From NCBI RefSeq assembly GCF_027460265.1, contig NZ_JAPZBC010000001.1:6684001-6748000 (forward strand): DNA of 64,000 nt, in the 5' to 3' direction. Position numbers and translations under genes: made by a program. The notes below the pieces were generated by a model. It ran no database searches, was not told the DNA's origin, and saw nothing but the letters and a program-made list of their open reading frames with translations. Source of the stretch: Streptomyces sp. WMMC940 (GTDB taxonomy: Bacteria; Actinomycetota; Actinomycetes; Streptomycetales; Streptomycetaceae). Below, piece by piece: positions 26,333 to 35,100 of the stretch. Within the stretch, counting starts at the first letter, position 1. Each line of letters starts with the position of its first letter.

Positions 26333-27423
26333 GAGGCCACTCCTCGTACGCCGCGGCGGCTGCGGATCAGGAACGCGATGACGACGGGTGCGCCGAACAG
26401 TGACGTGATGGCGTTCAGCGGCAGCACGGCATCCGTGCCGGGCGGCTGGCTCAGCAGCGCGCACGCCAGCGCCAGGAACGCCCCGGCGAGCATCGACGCC
26501 GGGATGAGCGCCCGGTGGTCCGAGGTCCCCAGCACCACCCGCGTCAGGTGCGGGACGGCCAGGCCGAGGAAGGCGATCGGCCCGCAGAACGCGGTGGCCG
26601 CACCCGCCAGGAGCGCTGTGCCGAACAACGCCAGATCACGGCTGCGCCGTACGTTCAGGCCCATGGTGCGGGCGTAGTCCTCGCCGAGCAGCAGGGCGTT
26701 GAGACGTTTGGCGGTGAGCAGCGCTGTCAGCAGGCCGGCGCCGATGACGGGCAGCATGACGTGGAGGTCGGGCCAGGTCGTGGCGCTGAAGCTGCCCAGT
26801 CCCCACATGACGAACTGCTGAGCCCTTTCGGGCCGGGCGTAGACGAGCATCACCCCGACCACGGCGGTGGCCGCCGAGCCGATCATGACGCCGATGACGA
26901 GCAGGGTGACGGCTGACCGTACCCATCGCGAGAGCAGCAGGACGAGGGCCAGTACGGCGGCGGCGCCGAGTGAGGCGGCGATGACGACGCCCACGCGCCC
27001 GAGGCCGGCCAGGTCGCCGGTGAAGCTGCCGGCGACCCCACCGGTGCCGACCACCACGGCGGCGACGCCCATGCCGGCGCCCGAGCTCACCCCGAGGGAG
27101 AACGGGTCGGCCAGTGCGTTGCGGAACAGGGTCTGCATCTGCACGCCGGCCACCGCGAGCGCGGCGCCGACAGCGGCGGCGGTCAGCGCACGCGGCAGCC
27201 GGACCTGCTCGACGATCACGGTCCAGCGCGGGTCCTCGGCGGTGCCGCCGAACAGCACCCGCACCACCTCCGCGACCGGCACCGGATGGGAGCCGGTCGC
27301 GATGGTGAGGACCAACAGCAGGGCGGTGCCGGCCGCGAGTGCGAGGACGACCACGAGGCGCCGTCGCACCGGCCGCGGGGTGACCGCGGCCGGCGCCGAC
27401 ACGGAAGTCCGATGTGTCGTCAC
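26329..27423 (-). CDS. FecCD-family ABC permease, probable cobalamin uptake (BtuC-like)
   Basis: A 364-residue membrane protein with about ten helices. Family motifs: VRLPRALTAAAVGAALAVAG, QTLFRNALADPFSLGVSSGAG, the ATPase-contact loop LGEDYARTMGLNV and GPIAFLGLAVPHLTR. GTG 27423 overlaps the binding-protein stop (GTGA), which fixes the start; the longer upstream frame lies inside that gene. Two copies should pair with two ATPases and the lipoprotein at 27420-28655. Confidence 0.93.
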   Translation of the reverse strand: MTTHRTSVSAPAAVTPRPVRRRLVVVLALAAGTALLLVLTIATGSHPVPVAEVVRVLFGGTAEDPRWTVIVEQVRLPRALTAAAVGAALAVAGVQMQTLFRNALADPFSLGVSSGAGMGVAAVVVGTGGVAGSFTGDLAGLGRVGVVIAASLGAAAVLALVLLLSRWVRSAVTLLVIGVMIGSAATAVVGVMLVYARPERAQQFVMWGLGSFSATTWPDLHVMLPVIGAGLLTALLTAKRLNALLLGEDYARTMGLNVRRSRDLALFGTALLAGAATAFCGPIAFLGLAVPHLTRVVLGTSDHRALIPASMLAGAFLALACALLSQPPGTDAVLPLNAITSLFGAPVVIAFLIRSRRGVRGVAS

Positions 27424-28655
27424 GCCTTGGGCACCGGCTGGTAGAAGGTGAAGGCGTGTCCCTCCGCCTGGTCCGGGTGAATCAGTGCGAAGAGGTCGGC
27501 GAGGACCAGGTCCGGGCGCAGCACACCACGCTCGAAGTAGTCGTTGCCGCCGCCGGGTCCGAGCGCCTTGGTGTTCGTCCAGACGGCACCGCCGGACACG
27601 GCCTTCAACTGCCGGTACCGGCTGTCGGCCTTCACGGTGTCGGCGGTGGACTTCCACGGCTGGTCGGCGATCCAGACCGGCGCCTGGCCGCCCTTGGCGT
27701 ACACGGCCTCGAAGTTCAGCTGTACGTTGCCGGTGCCGGCCGCGCCGGCCCACGGGTAGGTGCCCCCCGCGTCCTTGATCAGCCGGGCGGCGTAGCTGCC
27801 GCCGGCGGGCATGTACCAGGTGCCCTGGTACATCGTGCCCGGCAGGACCTCGACGGGCTTGCCTGCCTTCGCTGCCCGCGCGCCCTTCTCGGCGACCTTC
27901 CGGTAGTCACTCTCGATGGTGTCGAAGACCTCGCCGGCGCGCTTCTCCGCTCCGGTGAGCGCGGCCATCGCCTTGACCCACTCGGCACGCCCGAGCGGAC
28001 TGGCCTCCAGCCACTCGGCGTTGGCGACCACGGCGATGCCGGCCTGGCGGAGCTTGGGGTACTGCGGGTCGTCGGTGCCCTGGGTCATCAGCACGTCGGG
28101 CTTGGCGCCGATGACCGTCTCGGCGTTGAGGGTCTGGTCCTTGGCGTACTCGGTGACCTTGCCCGCCTTCACCCGCTCGATGACCTCGGCGGAGGAGATG
28201 GCCGTGGTGCTCGCGACACCCGTCAGCACGTCCAGGGTGCCGGTCTCGGTCAGCAGCGGGAGGTGGGTCGTCGAGGCGGAGTACAGGCTCTTGACGGGTA
28301 CGGTGATCTGCTGCGCGGACGCCAGTTCACCGGTCAGCTCGGGCTTCGGAGCACCGCACTTGACCAGCACGTACGACTCTGGCTTTCCCTTGGGGAAGGG
28401 CTCCTTGACGGTGAGGACCTGGTAGCTCTTCTCGTACCGCAGCGTGAAGTTCCCGGCGTGCTTCACCCTCGATTTGACCGGAAAGTAGTCCTTGGCCGGG
28501 TCGAAGTCCTTGATGCAGCCCTCCCCGGCCACCTGGGCCTTGGCGTCGGCTGACTGGTCGGCTCCGCCTCCGCAGGCGGTGAGCGTGAGGGCGGCGATCA
28601 GGAAGGCCCCCGCGGCGGCCTGACGGTGGACGGGCATGACGGATCGTACGGACAA
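27420..28655 (-). CDS. Corrinoid/iron-type ABC substrate-binding lipoprotein (BtuF-like role)
   Basis: A 411-residue lipoprotein: signal peptide with lipobox LTAC (Cys28), then a type III binding-protein fold (LTGVASTTAISSAEVIERVKAG, KPDVLMTQGTDDPQYPKLRQAG, GNDYFERGVLRPDLVLADLFA). The start is TTG 28655, because AGGAG lies about six bases upstream; ATG 28637 has no ribosome site at the right distance. The gene follows a cobalamin riboswitch, so the ligand is most likely vitamin B12 or a precursor, although the fold alone would also fit ferric siderophores. Confidence 0.9.
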   Translation of the reverse strand: MSVRSVMPVHRQAAAGAFLIAALTLTACGGGADQSADAKAQVAGEGCIKDFDPAKDYFPVKSRVKHAGNFTLRYEKSYQVLTVKEPFPKGKPESYVLVKCGAPKPELTGELASAQQITVPVKSLYSASTTHLPLLTETGTLDVLTGVASTTAISSAEVIERVKAGKVTEYAKDQTLNAETVIGAKPDVLMTQGTDDPQYPKLRQAGIAVVANAEWLEASPLGRAEWVKAMAALTGAEKRAGEVFDTIESDYRKVAEKGARAAKAGKPVEVLPGTMYQGTWYMPAGGSYAARLIKDAGGTYPWAGAAGTGNVQLNFEAVYAKGGQAPVWIADQPWKSTADTVKADSRYRQLKAVSGGAVWTNTKALGPGGGNDYFERGVLRPDLVLADLFALIHPDQAEGHAFTFYQPVPKA

Positions 28656-28760
28656 GGTGACTCCTGGTGGCGTGCGTGGGCAGCACGCATCGACGTGGCG
28701 CGCGATGCGGCGTACGGGAGGAACCCGCTGAGGGAGGAGGTCGTCAGAACCTGGAAGAAC

Positions 28761-28781
28761 CCGGCTTACGAGTCAAGCCGG
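28761..28781 (-). terminator. Hairpin in the riboswitch leader (candidate expression platform)
   Basis: On the minus strand CCGGCTT, a 7-nt loop, AAGCCGG, then GTTCTTCC. It is a perfect 7-bp stem about 110 nt after the riboswitch core and about 105 nt before the TTG start. It could be the terminator arm of the switch; alternatively control acts on translation. Confidence 0.5.
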
Positions 28782-28888
28782 ACGGGTCGACCCTGAAGGG
28801 CCACTGCAGCGTGAAGCTGCCACCGCACGTGAACAGGCACACGGGTGCCACCGCCTCTCCTGGGGAAATCCGCCCCGTACTTCGAGGT

Positions 28889-29034
28889 GCGACGGCGTGA
28901 GTCTCCTGACTCGGGATCACAGCTTCTCCGGCCTTCCCACCCCGCACGGGGCGGTGGCCATGGGTGGAGTCGCTCCCCCTACACAGTGGCGGTACCGTGC
29001 CGGAATCTCACCGGCTTCCTCGTTCCGCCGTCGC
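28889..29034 (-). promoter_or_regulatory. Cobalamin (B12) riboswitch
   Basis: On the minus strand the leader contains the conserved core: AGGAAGCCGGTGAGATTCC, then GGCACGGTACC and the B12 box GCCACTGT (28983-28990). It ends in GAGTCAGGAGACTC. The closing stem is perfect: GCGACGGCG (29026-29034) pairs with CGCCGTCGC (28889-28897). Such switches turn off B12 transport genes when adenosylcobalamin is bound. It precedes the TTG start of the lipoprotein by about 230 nt and is the main evidence that the operon imports corrinoids. Confidence 0.95.
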
Positions 29035-29449
29035 TTGACGGACGGAAGCATCGCAGAACCGGCCCCGGCCCCGCCAGACCCACACCTGTGCGACCGGCCA
29101 CAGAGAGCGCTGTGCGAGCCGGACTTGTTGGCGAGTCTCGCGCGTCTGACCGGCGGCATCGGTGTCACTGCGGGGCGACCGTCACCCTGAACGCTGCTGG
29201 ACGCGCCGATCTCAGCGATCTGTGGCTGCCTCAGCCGGACGACGACCTGCTCGCCTGCCGCACGGCAGACAGCCGCGCTGCCTTCGACAGTGAAGCCCTG
29301 AAGTGGCAGAGCGTTCGAGCAACGCGGCTGTGTCGACGGTCTGTTCGACCGCGATCCGGCCTCCTTCCACCGGGTCGGGGAACCGAGCGGTGCTCGAGGT
29401 GCGCGCAGTGCTCATGCCCCAGAATGCCGACCTGCCGTCCGGGCCGGGG
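29035..29449. other. Gene-free stretch between B12 leader and Lrp regulator
   Basis: About 415 bp. It should hold the promoter of the B12 operon close to 29035-29150 on the minus strand and the 3' end of the Lrp gene. I see no convincing gene; the plus-strand frame across 29150-29400 is Arg/Cys-rich and unlike any family I know. Confidence 0.4.
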
Positions 29450-29932
29450 TCAGCGCACCGTGCGGGTGCGCCGGCCGACCGACTCGACCAACGGCAGCAT
29501 CCGGTGCGGCACACGTTCCCGCAGTGCCATCTCCGTCCGTGTGCGGACGACGCCCGGCAGATTGATCAGGCGCTGGATCACGTCCTCCAGATGGCCGTTG
29601 TCCCGGGCTACCACCCTGGTCAGCAGGTCTCCGCCGCCCGTGATGGAGAACGCCTCGACGATCTCGGGCACCTCGGCCAGCGCATCGCCCACATCGTCCA
29701 GATGACCCTGGGTGACCTCGATGTGGACGAACGCCAGCACCGGATGACCGAGCGCGGCGGGGGACAGCACCGGACCCGTGCCCGTGATCACACCGTTGCG
29801 TTCCAGACGGTCGATCCTTGCCTGGAGGGTTCCGCGCGCGATGCCGAGGACGCGGGCGTACTCCCGCACGCTGGTGCGCGGCTGCTCGATCATCAGCCGC
29901 AGGATGCGGGTGTCGAGTTCGTCCACCGCCAT
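29450..29932 (-). CDS. Lrp/AsnC-family transcriptional regulator
   Basis: A 160-residue feast/famine regulator. The N-terminal HTH is clear: LDTRILRLMIEQPRTSVREYARVLGIARGTLQARIDRLERNG-like, followed by the RAM ligand-binding domain (LAFVHIEVTQG, VEAFSITGGGDLLTRVVARD). ATG 29932 is chosen because the HTH starts right after it; the frame reaches 30007. It probably responds to an amino acid. No adjacent amino-acid gene identifies the target. Confidence 0.93.
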   Translation of the reverse strand: MAVDELDTRILRLMIEQPRTSVREYARVLGIARGTLQARIDRLERNGVITGTGPVLSPAALGHPVLAFVHIEVTQGHLDDVGDALAEVPEIVEAFSITGGGDLLTRVVARDNGHLEDVIQRLINLPGVVRTRTEMALRERVPHRMLPLVESVGRRTRTVR

Positions 29933-30010
29933 GGACGTCGGCCTCCCTGAAGCGCGTCGTTTCCCCTCCGCGACTGTACCAATGGCCCAGTAAAACGGGC
30001 CCCACACTCC

Positions 30011-30379
30011 TCAGGTCTCCTCCTCCAGCCGGATGGCGGCTTTGAGGTCCTCGTGCGCCTTGCCGGGCTCGCCCTCCTGGGATTCGAGCAGCGCTGCGGC
30101 GATGGCGTCCAGCTTCCGCTGGAGCGCACGCTCGCTGCGCAGCTCCGAGTTCTTCAGCAGCGCCAGCAGCATCAGGGTGACGGCGGTCATGCACTCCCCG
30201 GCGAAGATCTTCCACTTCAGGGAGACGTCCGCGAAGTGCACCGCGACCACACCGGCGACCACCAGCAGACAGAACCCGAAGAAGGCCGGTGAGCTGGTGA
30301 AGTTCGAGGCCTTCTCCGCCAGCCGGTCGAACTTCCGAGGCCTGGGCCCGCCGCGGTCGGCGGGATGCTGCGTCGTCAT
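30011..30379 (-). CDS. Low-affinity iron permease-family small membrane protein
   Basis: A 122-residue protein with two membrane helices (about 33-50 and 57-76: FFGFCLLVVAGVVAVHF and ECMTAVTLMLLALL) and a charged C-terminal coiled-coil-like tail (SERALQRKLDAIAAAL). It matches the short bacterial low-affinity iron permease family, whose transport role is unproven. ATG 30379 overlaps the UdgX stop codon (ATGA), so the two are co-translated. Confidence 0.85.
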   Translation of the reverse strand: MTTQHPADRGGPRPRKFDRLAEKASNFTSSPAFFGFCLLVVAGVVAVHFADVSLKWKIFAGECMTAVTLMLLALLKNSELRSERALQRKLDAIAAALLESQEGEPGKAHEDLKAAIRLEEET

Positions 30380-31125
30380 CGTCCGCTGCCCCCTTCCTGC
30401 CGGCCGAGGGCATCGGCCACGACCCTCAGATCCGCCACCAGCCCTCCGTACACCTCGTCCCGGTCGTCCGCACGCAGTACGGCCGATGGATGGATCGTCG
30501 CCACCAGGCCTCGGACGCCCGGGGCCGCTCCGCCTCCCTCTCCGGGATCCGGCCACGGCAGGAGTGCGCCGCGCCGCTCGGAGACCCGGAAGGACGAACC
30601 GAGCAGCGCCTTCCCCGCGGACGCGCCGAGCGCCACCACGACCTCCGGCGACACGAGCCGCAGCTCCTCCAGCAGCCACGGCCGGCACGCCGTGATCTCC
30701 CGCAGGTTCGGTGCCTTGTGGATCCGCCGTTTGCGGCCCTCGGGCACCGTGAACTTGAAGTGCTTCACCGCGTTGGTCACGTACGCGTGCGCGGGGTCGA
30801 TTCCGGCGTCGGAGAGCGCCCGTGCCAGCACCGCTCCCGCCGGTCCGACGAAGGGCCGGCCCTGCCGGTCCTCCTGGTCCCCCGGCTGCTCACCCAGCAG
30901 GAAGACGGAAGCGCCGGCGCCCCCCTCGCCGAACACGGTCTGTGTCGCGTTTCGGAACAGCGGGCATCCGCGGCACCCGGCGGCGGCCTTCCGCAGCCCT
31001 GTCAGCCGTGCGCGCCGACCGGGAAGGAACGGCGTGGCGTCGTAGGCGTCTCCGCTCGGCCCCCCGGGTCCGTCCCCCGCCCCTCGCACGGCCCGTCCGA
31101 CCGCTCCACCAGTGGCTCCGGTCAT
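30376..31125 (-). CDS. udgX: UdgX, uracil-DNA-binding glycosylase
   Basis: A 249-residue uracil-DNA glycosylase of the UdgX group, which binds uracil in DNA and forms a covalent bond to it. The diagnostic loop KRRIH is at 132-136, with His136 as the reactive residue. Other motifs are GEQPGDQED (78-86) and HPSAVLR (212-218). Cysteines 51, 54 and 147 fit iron-sulfur ligands; a fourth expected ligand is not obvious to me. ATG 31125 has only a weak AAGCGAGAG ribosome site; the frame continues to GTG 31179. A canonical Ung is also in the window (38393-39067). Confidence 0.92.
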   Translation of the reverse strand: MTGATGGAVGRAVRGAGDGPGGPSGDAYDATPFLPGRRARLTGLRKAAAGCRGCPLFRNATQTVFGEGGAGASVFLLGEQPGDQEDRQGRPFVGPAGAVLARALSDAGIDPAHAYVTNAVKHFKFTVPEGRKRRIHKAPNLREITACRPWLLEELRLVSPEVVVALGASAGKALLGSSFRVSERRGALLPWPDPGEGGGAAPGVRGLVATIHPSAVLRADDRDEVYGGLVADLRVVADALGRQEGGSGR

Positions 31126-31852
31126 CGACTCTCGCTTCCCTTCGTTCCCGCGGCGTTGCCGACCCGCCGGGCCTTCCACGGGCCGTTCGGCGCCACCGGG
31201 CCGGTGCGGGATCCGACACCGGCCCGGTCGTTCCGTTCACCGTGCGCATGCCCACCGGACCCCCGCAATCGGGCGGCGGCGCGGCCGGGGCCGGACCGGC
31301 GGGCGCTTCCGCGGGCGAGGCCCGCCCGCGGGTCAGTTCCCGTGTTGCCGCGGTACCCGCCGGGCATGCCTGACGAGATCCCCGGTGCGACGCGGCGCGG
31401 GACGGAGTCGGAGCGGGCGAGCAGCGGCTGCGCCGAACGGTTCCAGGAGCCGAGGGCCGTCCGGACCGGGGTGCGGATCTTCATCGGCTCCCTGCCGGCG
31501 CCGGCGTTCAGGGCCGTTCCCGACGTCCGCCTGTTTCCGCGCGGCACCTGTGGGAGGCCGCCGTCGCGACTCAGGGGCGGGGGCGTCGGCGGAGAGCACG
31601 TGGCAGGGCCACGAGGCGAGGCGGTGCGGGTGTGCCTCCCCGCCGGCGGGTCCGATGGCGGCCCGGGCGCCCCTGACTGGTCCGATGGCTCGCCCGCTCG
31701 GGCGCTCCGCCGTCCGAGACCTGGCCAATGGCCCATAGGTTCAAGGCCGGCTTGAGCCAGTGGGGCAAGGGATGCTCTCATATACCTGTCGATGGCGCTG
31801 CGGACTCCCGCGGCGCCTTTTTCATGCCGGTACGTCGAAAGGGCGGGAAGAA
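31126..31852. other. 727-bp gene-free stretch
   Basis: No frame has protein-like composition. It contains a direct repeat GGTCCGATGGC (near 31648 and 31679) and a near-palindrome GGTTCAAG-GCCGG-CTTGAGCC (31738-31758), about 20 bp before TCATATACCTG, where TATACC could be a -10 element for the FUSC gene. The near-palindrome is therefore a candidate operator. Confidence 0.45.
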
Positions 31853-33370
31853 GTGCTGAAGAGGGTGTTCGTGGCTCCGGACCCGGGGCTGCTGCGGTTG
31901 CGCAGCGCCACGCGGGCCGTCCTCGGCATCGGCTTGGCCGTGGCCGTGTGCGCGCTGACGGGCCACGCGCTCACCGCGGTCATCACCGGGGGGCTCGCCG
32001 CGCTCCTGGCTCTCTTCACGGTCACCGACCCGCGGGTCCGCGACCAGGCCGTCACCACCGCCCTGCTGCCCGTGGTGGGTCTACCGGTGCTCGCCCTCGC
32101 GGCCGGTCTGCACGCCATCCCCGGTGCCCGCGACGTCGCTTTCGTGGCCGTGGCCGGCGCCGCCGTCTACGCACGGCGCTGGGGTCCGCGCGGGCACGCC
32201 CTCGGGGTCTTCGCGTTCATGACCTTCTTCGTGACGCAGTTCCTGCGCACGGTGCCGGCGCAGATCCCCGAGCTGTACTCCTCCGTGGTCCTCGCCGTCC
32301 TCGCCGCCTCCGCCGTCCGTTTCGGCGCCTGGTGCTTCGAGCGGCGGGTGTCCCCGCCCGCGGCCCCCGCGCTCCCGGCCGGAACGGGGCTCGACCGGAC
32401 GACCACCCGGCAGGCCGTCCAGGTGACCGTGGCCGGGGCGTTCGCCCTCGCCGCCGGACAGCTGCTCTCCGACGAGCGCTGGTACTGGGCCGTCGGCGCC
32501 GCCTGGTGGATCTTCGTCAACACCAACGCGCGCGGCGAGACGCTCGTCAGGGGCTTCCGCAGGCTCCTCGGCACCGTCCTCGGCATCGCCGCCGGTCTGT
32601 TCGTCGCCGTTCCCGTCCAGGGCGCGCTGCTGCCGACGGCCGTGCTGACCCTGGCGTGCGTCTTCGGGATCTTCTACGCCGCCCCCGTCTCGTACAGCTG
32701 GATGATGTTCGCGGTGACCGTGCTCGTGTCGCTGCTGTACGGGCTGCTCGGGGCCCTGGGGCCCGCCCTGCTCGCGCTGCGTCTCGCCGAGACGGCGGTC
32801 GGCGCCCTGGGCGCGGCGCTGGCGGTGGCGTTCGTGCTGCCCGTCACGACCCACTCGGCGACCAACGCCTGGATCCGGCTGACCGTGCGGTGCGTGCACG
32901 AGTGCACCACCGTCGCGATGCGCAGGCTCGCGGGGGACGAGACCGCCGACCCGGCGCCGCACGCCGCCGAGCTGGAGCAGCTCCTCGCCCGGGTGCGGAT
33001 GTCCCTGGCGCCCCTGGTCCACCCCTTCAGCCCGCTGCGCGCCCGCAAGGCCCGGGCCCGGCAGGTCCTCGTCCTGCTGGACGACTGTGCCCGCGAGGTG
33101 CGCGGGCTTGCTGCCGTCGCGGCGGACCCGTACGCCTCTCACGACGCCCGGCTCGCGGCGGCCTGCTGGCGGGTCGAGGCCGCGGTGCACGCACTGGAGT
33201 CGGACGCCGAGCCCGGCCACGCCCCCGCCGGTGCCGGCGCCGGCACCGGCCCGCACCATGACCCGGGCGTCGAGGCCGCGCTCACGCATCTCCACGGCCT
33301 GGAGCGCGCCCTCGCCGGACTCGCGACGCCGCTGCGCACGCCCCCGCGAGCGCCGCTCGTCACCGTGTGA
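31853..33370 (+). CDS. FUSC-family inner-membrane protein (aromatic acid exporter-like)
   Basis: A 505-residue protein with two sets of membrane helices (about 20-150 and 190-330) separated by a soluble linker, then a C-terminal helical cytoplasmic region with His-rich end. The motif ERWYWAVGAAWWIFVNTNARGETLVRGFRRLLGT-like segment (split across about 205-240) is the FUSC signature. Related proteins export aromatic acids. GTG 31853 follows GGGCGGGAAG. It stands alone; a perfect 11-bp hairpin at 33489-33529 follows it. Confidence 0.88.
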   Translation: MLKRVFVAPDPGLLRLRSATRAVLGIGLAVAVCALTGHALTAVITGGLAALLALFTVTDPRVRDQAVTTALLPVVGLPVLALAAGLHAIPGARDVAFVAVAGAAVYARRWGPRGHALGVFAFMTFFVTQFLRTVPAQIPELYSSVVLAVLAASAVRFGAWCFERRVSPPAAPALPAGTGLDRTTTRQAVQVTVAGAFALAAGQLLSDERWYWAVGAAWWIFVNTNARGETLVRGFRRLLGTVLGIAAGLFVAVPVQGALLPTAVLTLACVFGIFYAAPVSYSWMMFAVTVLVSLLYGLLGALGPALLALRLAETAVGALGAALAVAFVLPVTTHSATNAWIRLTVRCVHECTTVAMRRLAGDETADPAPHAAELEQLLARVRMSLAPLVHPFSPLRARKARARQVLVLLDDCAREVRGLAAVAADPYASHDARLAAACWRVEAAVHALESDAEPGHAPAGAGAGTGPHHDPGVEAALTHLHGLERALAGLATPLRTPPRAPLVTV

Positions 33371-33488
33371 ACCGCGAGCGGTCCGCCGAGGTGCCTTCGG
33401 TGCTCCGGGCGCTCCCGTGACCCGCTGAACTCCTTCTCCGTGCACCGGTTCACGGCGGCAAGGCCCGGTCCGGGTGTGCATCGGGCGA

Positions 33489-33529
33489 CGGCTGCCCGCA
33501 GGGCCGTTCCGGGGCCCGGCGGGCAGCCG
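33489..33529 (+). terminator. Hairpin in the 338-bp gap after the FUSC gene
   Basis: CGGCTGCCCGC (33489-33499), 19-nt loop, GCGGGCAGCCG (33519-33529). Perfect 11-bp stem about 120 bp after the FUSC stop. Apart from this, the gap 33371-33708 holds no gene and presumably the promoter of the NOS gene. Confidence 0.55.
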
Positions 33530-33708
33530 CTGCAGCGGCCTGCGCCCACCGGCGCGCGTCCGGACGCACGCGCGTCCGCGCGAACCCCGTGCGCCGGGCG
33601 GCGGCTCCCAACTGGGCACGTGCATCTGGCATTTACAGGGTGGATCAGGCCAGGTTCGGGGTAGATCGGGCGGCATCCACATCGCCTTCACACACCGGGG
33701 TGCGCACC

Positions 33709-35019
33709 ATGCGGAAGTTCCTTCGTAGAGCCGCCGTCCGCAAGTCCCGCCCGTCGGATCCCCAACCGGCCGGAGCACAGCTCGTCCGGGCGGAGCCCGT
33801 GCCCCCGCCGGGGCAGTGCCCAATCGACCACTCCGGGCCCGCCGGAACGACCCCGGTGCGGCCGGCGCGGGTCGCCGACCTCGCACAACTGCGCAAGGAG
33901 GCGGAGGAGTTCCTGCGCCTCTACCACCGGGAGGAACGGGGGGCGGGCGACCCGACAGCCCGGATAGCCGCCGTGCGCGCCGAGATAGACGCTACCGGCA
34001 CGTACCGTCACACCGCAGACGAACTCGCTCACGGGGCACGCGTGGCCTGGCGCAACAGCAACCGCTGCATCGGCCGCCTCTACTGGCGCTCCCTGCGCGT
34101 CCGTGACCGCCGCGACGTGCGCGACGCCGACACCATCGCCGCGGAGGCCGTCGCCCATCTGCGCGAGGCGACGAACGGTGGCCGGATCCGGCCGGTCATC
34201 ACGGTCTTCGCACCCGACGCCCCCGGCCGCCCCGGCCCCCGCATCTGGAACGAGCAGCTGGTGCGGTACGCGGGCTACGCCGACGGCGGCGGCCGGGTCA
34301 TCGGCGATCCGCGCAACACCGGGCTCAGCGCGTACGCGACGGGCCTGGGGTGGCCGGGCGGTCCTGGTACGCAGTTCGACGTACTGCCGCTGGTGGTCCA
34401 GGGCAGCGACGACAAGCCCCGCTGGTTCGAACTGCCGGACGACGCCGTGCACGAAGTCCCCTTGCGCCACCCGGAGGACGACTGGTTCGCCTCGCTCGGG
34501 CTGCGCTGGCACGCCGTACCCGCCATCTCCAACATGTGCCTGGAGATCGGCGGCATCTGCTATCCGGCGGCCCCGTTCAACGGCTGGTACATGGGCACGG
34601 AGATCGGTGCCCGCAATCTCGCCGACACGGACCGCTACGACCTGCTGCCGGTCGTGGCCGCGCGGCTGGGCCTCGACACCTCCACCGACCGCACCCTCTG
34701 GAAGGACCGCGCGCTGGTCGAGCTCAACCGTGCCGTGCTGCACTCGTTCGACCGCGCCGGTGTGACCATCACCGACCACCACACGGAGTCCCGCCGATTC
34801 CTCGCCCACCTGGAACAGGAAGCCGGCCGGGGACGCCGGGTGGGGGCCGACTGGTCCTGGATCGTGCCGCCGATCTCCGGCGCCGCGACCGCCGTCTTCC
34901 ACCGCACCTACGACACGACGCAGGCTCGCCCCTTGTTCGTCCACCACCCGGATGCGCTCGCCCGGGCCCGGGGCGAGGAGCCGGCGCCGGAGCCCGCGCA
35001 TGAGCCCGACCTGGTCTAG
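33709..35019 (+). CDS. nos: Nitric oxide synthase oxygenase (bacterial, stand-alone)
   Basis: Heme enzyme that oxidises L-arginine to NO and citrulline. The 436-residue protein has only the oxygenase domain: heme-thiolate Cys120 in WRNSNRCIGR, the substrate pocket FNGWYMGTEIGARN (arginine-binding Glu), WKDRALVELNRAVLHSF, and the end WSWIVPPISGAATAVFHRTYD. No reductase domain is fused, as in other bacterial NOS, so it needs outside electrons. About 60 Pro/Arg-rich residues precede the usual start. ATG 33709 follows GGGGTG. No nitration or thaxtomin genes are nearby, so signalling or stress defence is more likely than phytotoxin synthesis. Confidence 0.95.
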   Translation: MRKFLRRAAVRKSRPSDPQPAGAQLVRAEPVPPPGQCPIDHSGPAGTTPVRPARVADLAQLRKEAEEFLRLYHREERGAGDPTARIAAVRAEIDATGTYRHTADELAHGARVAWRNSNRCIGRLYWRSLRVRDRRDVRDADTIAAEAVAHLREATNGGRIRPVITVFAPDAPGRPGPRIWNEQLVRYAGYADGGGRVIGDPRNTGLSAYATGLGWPGGPGTQFDVLPLVVQGSDDKPRWFELPDDAVHEVPLRHPEDDWFASLGLRWHAVPAISNMCLEIGGICYPAAPFNGWYMGTEIGARNLADTDRYDLLPVVAARLGLDTSTDRTLWKDRALVELNRAVLHSFDRAGVTITDHHTESRRFLAHLEQEAGRGRRVGADWSWIVPPISGAATAVFHRTYDTTQARPLFVHHPDALARARGEEPAPEPAHEPDLV

Positions 35020-35100
35020 ACCGCCTGCTACCGTCGGCCGGGAAGGGCACACGACCGGCCGGCGGGAGCGCCGGGCGGCGCCTCACCAGGGGAGGCCCCA

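Noticed and set aside
23959..28655. The ABC operon as an iron-siderophore transporter
   Set aside because: The family and the FhuF-like gene would allow it, but the cobalamin riboswitch in the leader points to corrinoid uptake.
28744..28947. A 67-codon minus-strand frame containing CLFTCGGSFTLQWPF
   Set aside because: It runs through the end of the cobalamin riboswitch and has no ribosome site; leader RNA explains it.
31126..31852. Several overlapping frames of 120-420 codons before the FUSC gene
   Set aside because: None has a ribosome site with a protein-like sequence; they read as Arg/Pro/Gly-rich shadow frames.
32081..33886. A 601-codon minus-strand frame opposite the FUSC gene
   Set aside because: Antisense shadow; composition is Arg/Gly-rich and it spans the gap and the NOS start without motifs.
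33709..35019. NOS as part of a thaxtomin-type nitration cluster
   Set aside because: No P450 TxtE-like, peptide synthetase or AraC-type regulator gene is nearby.
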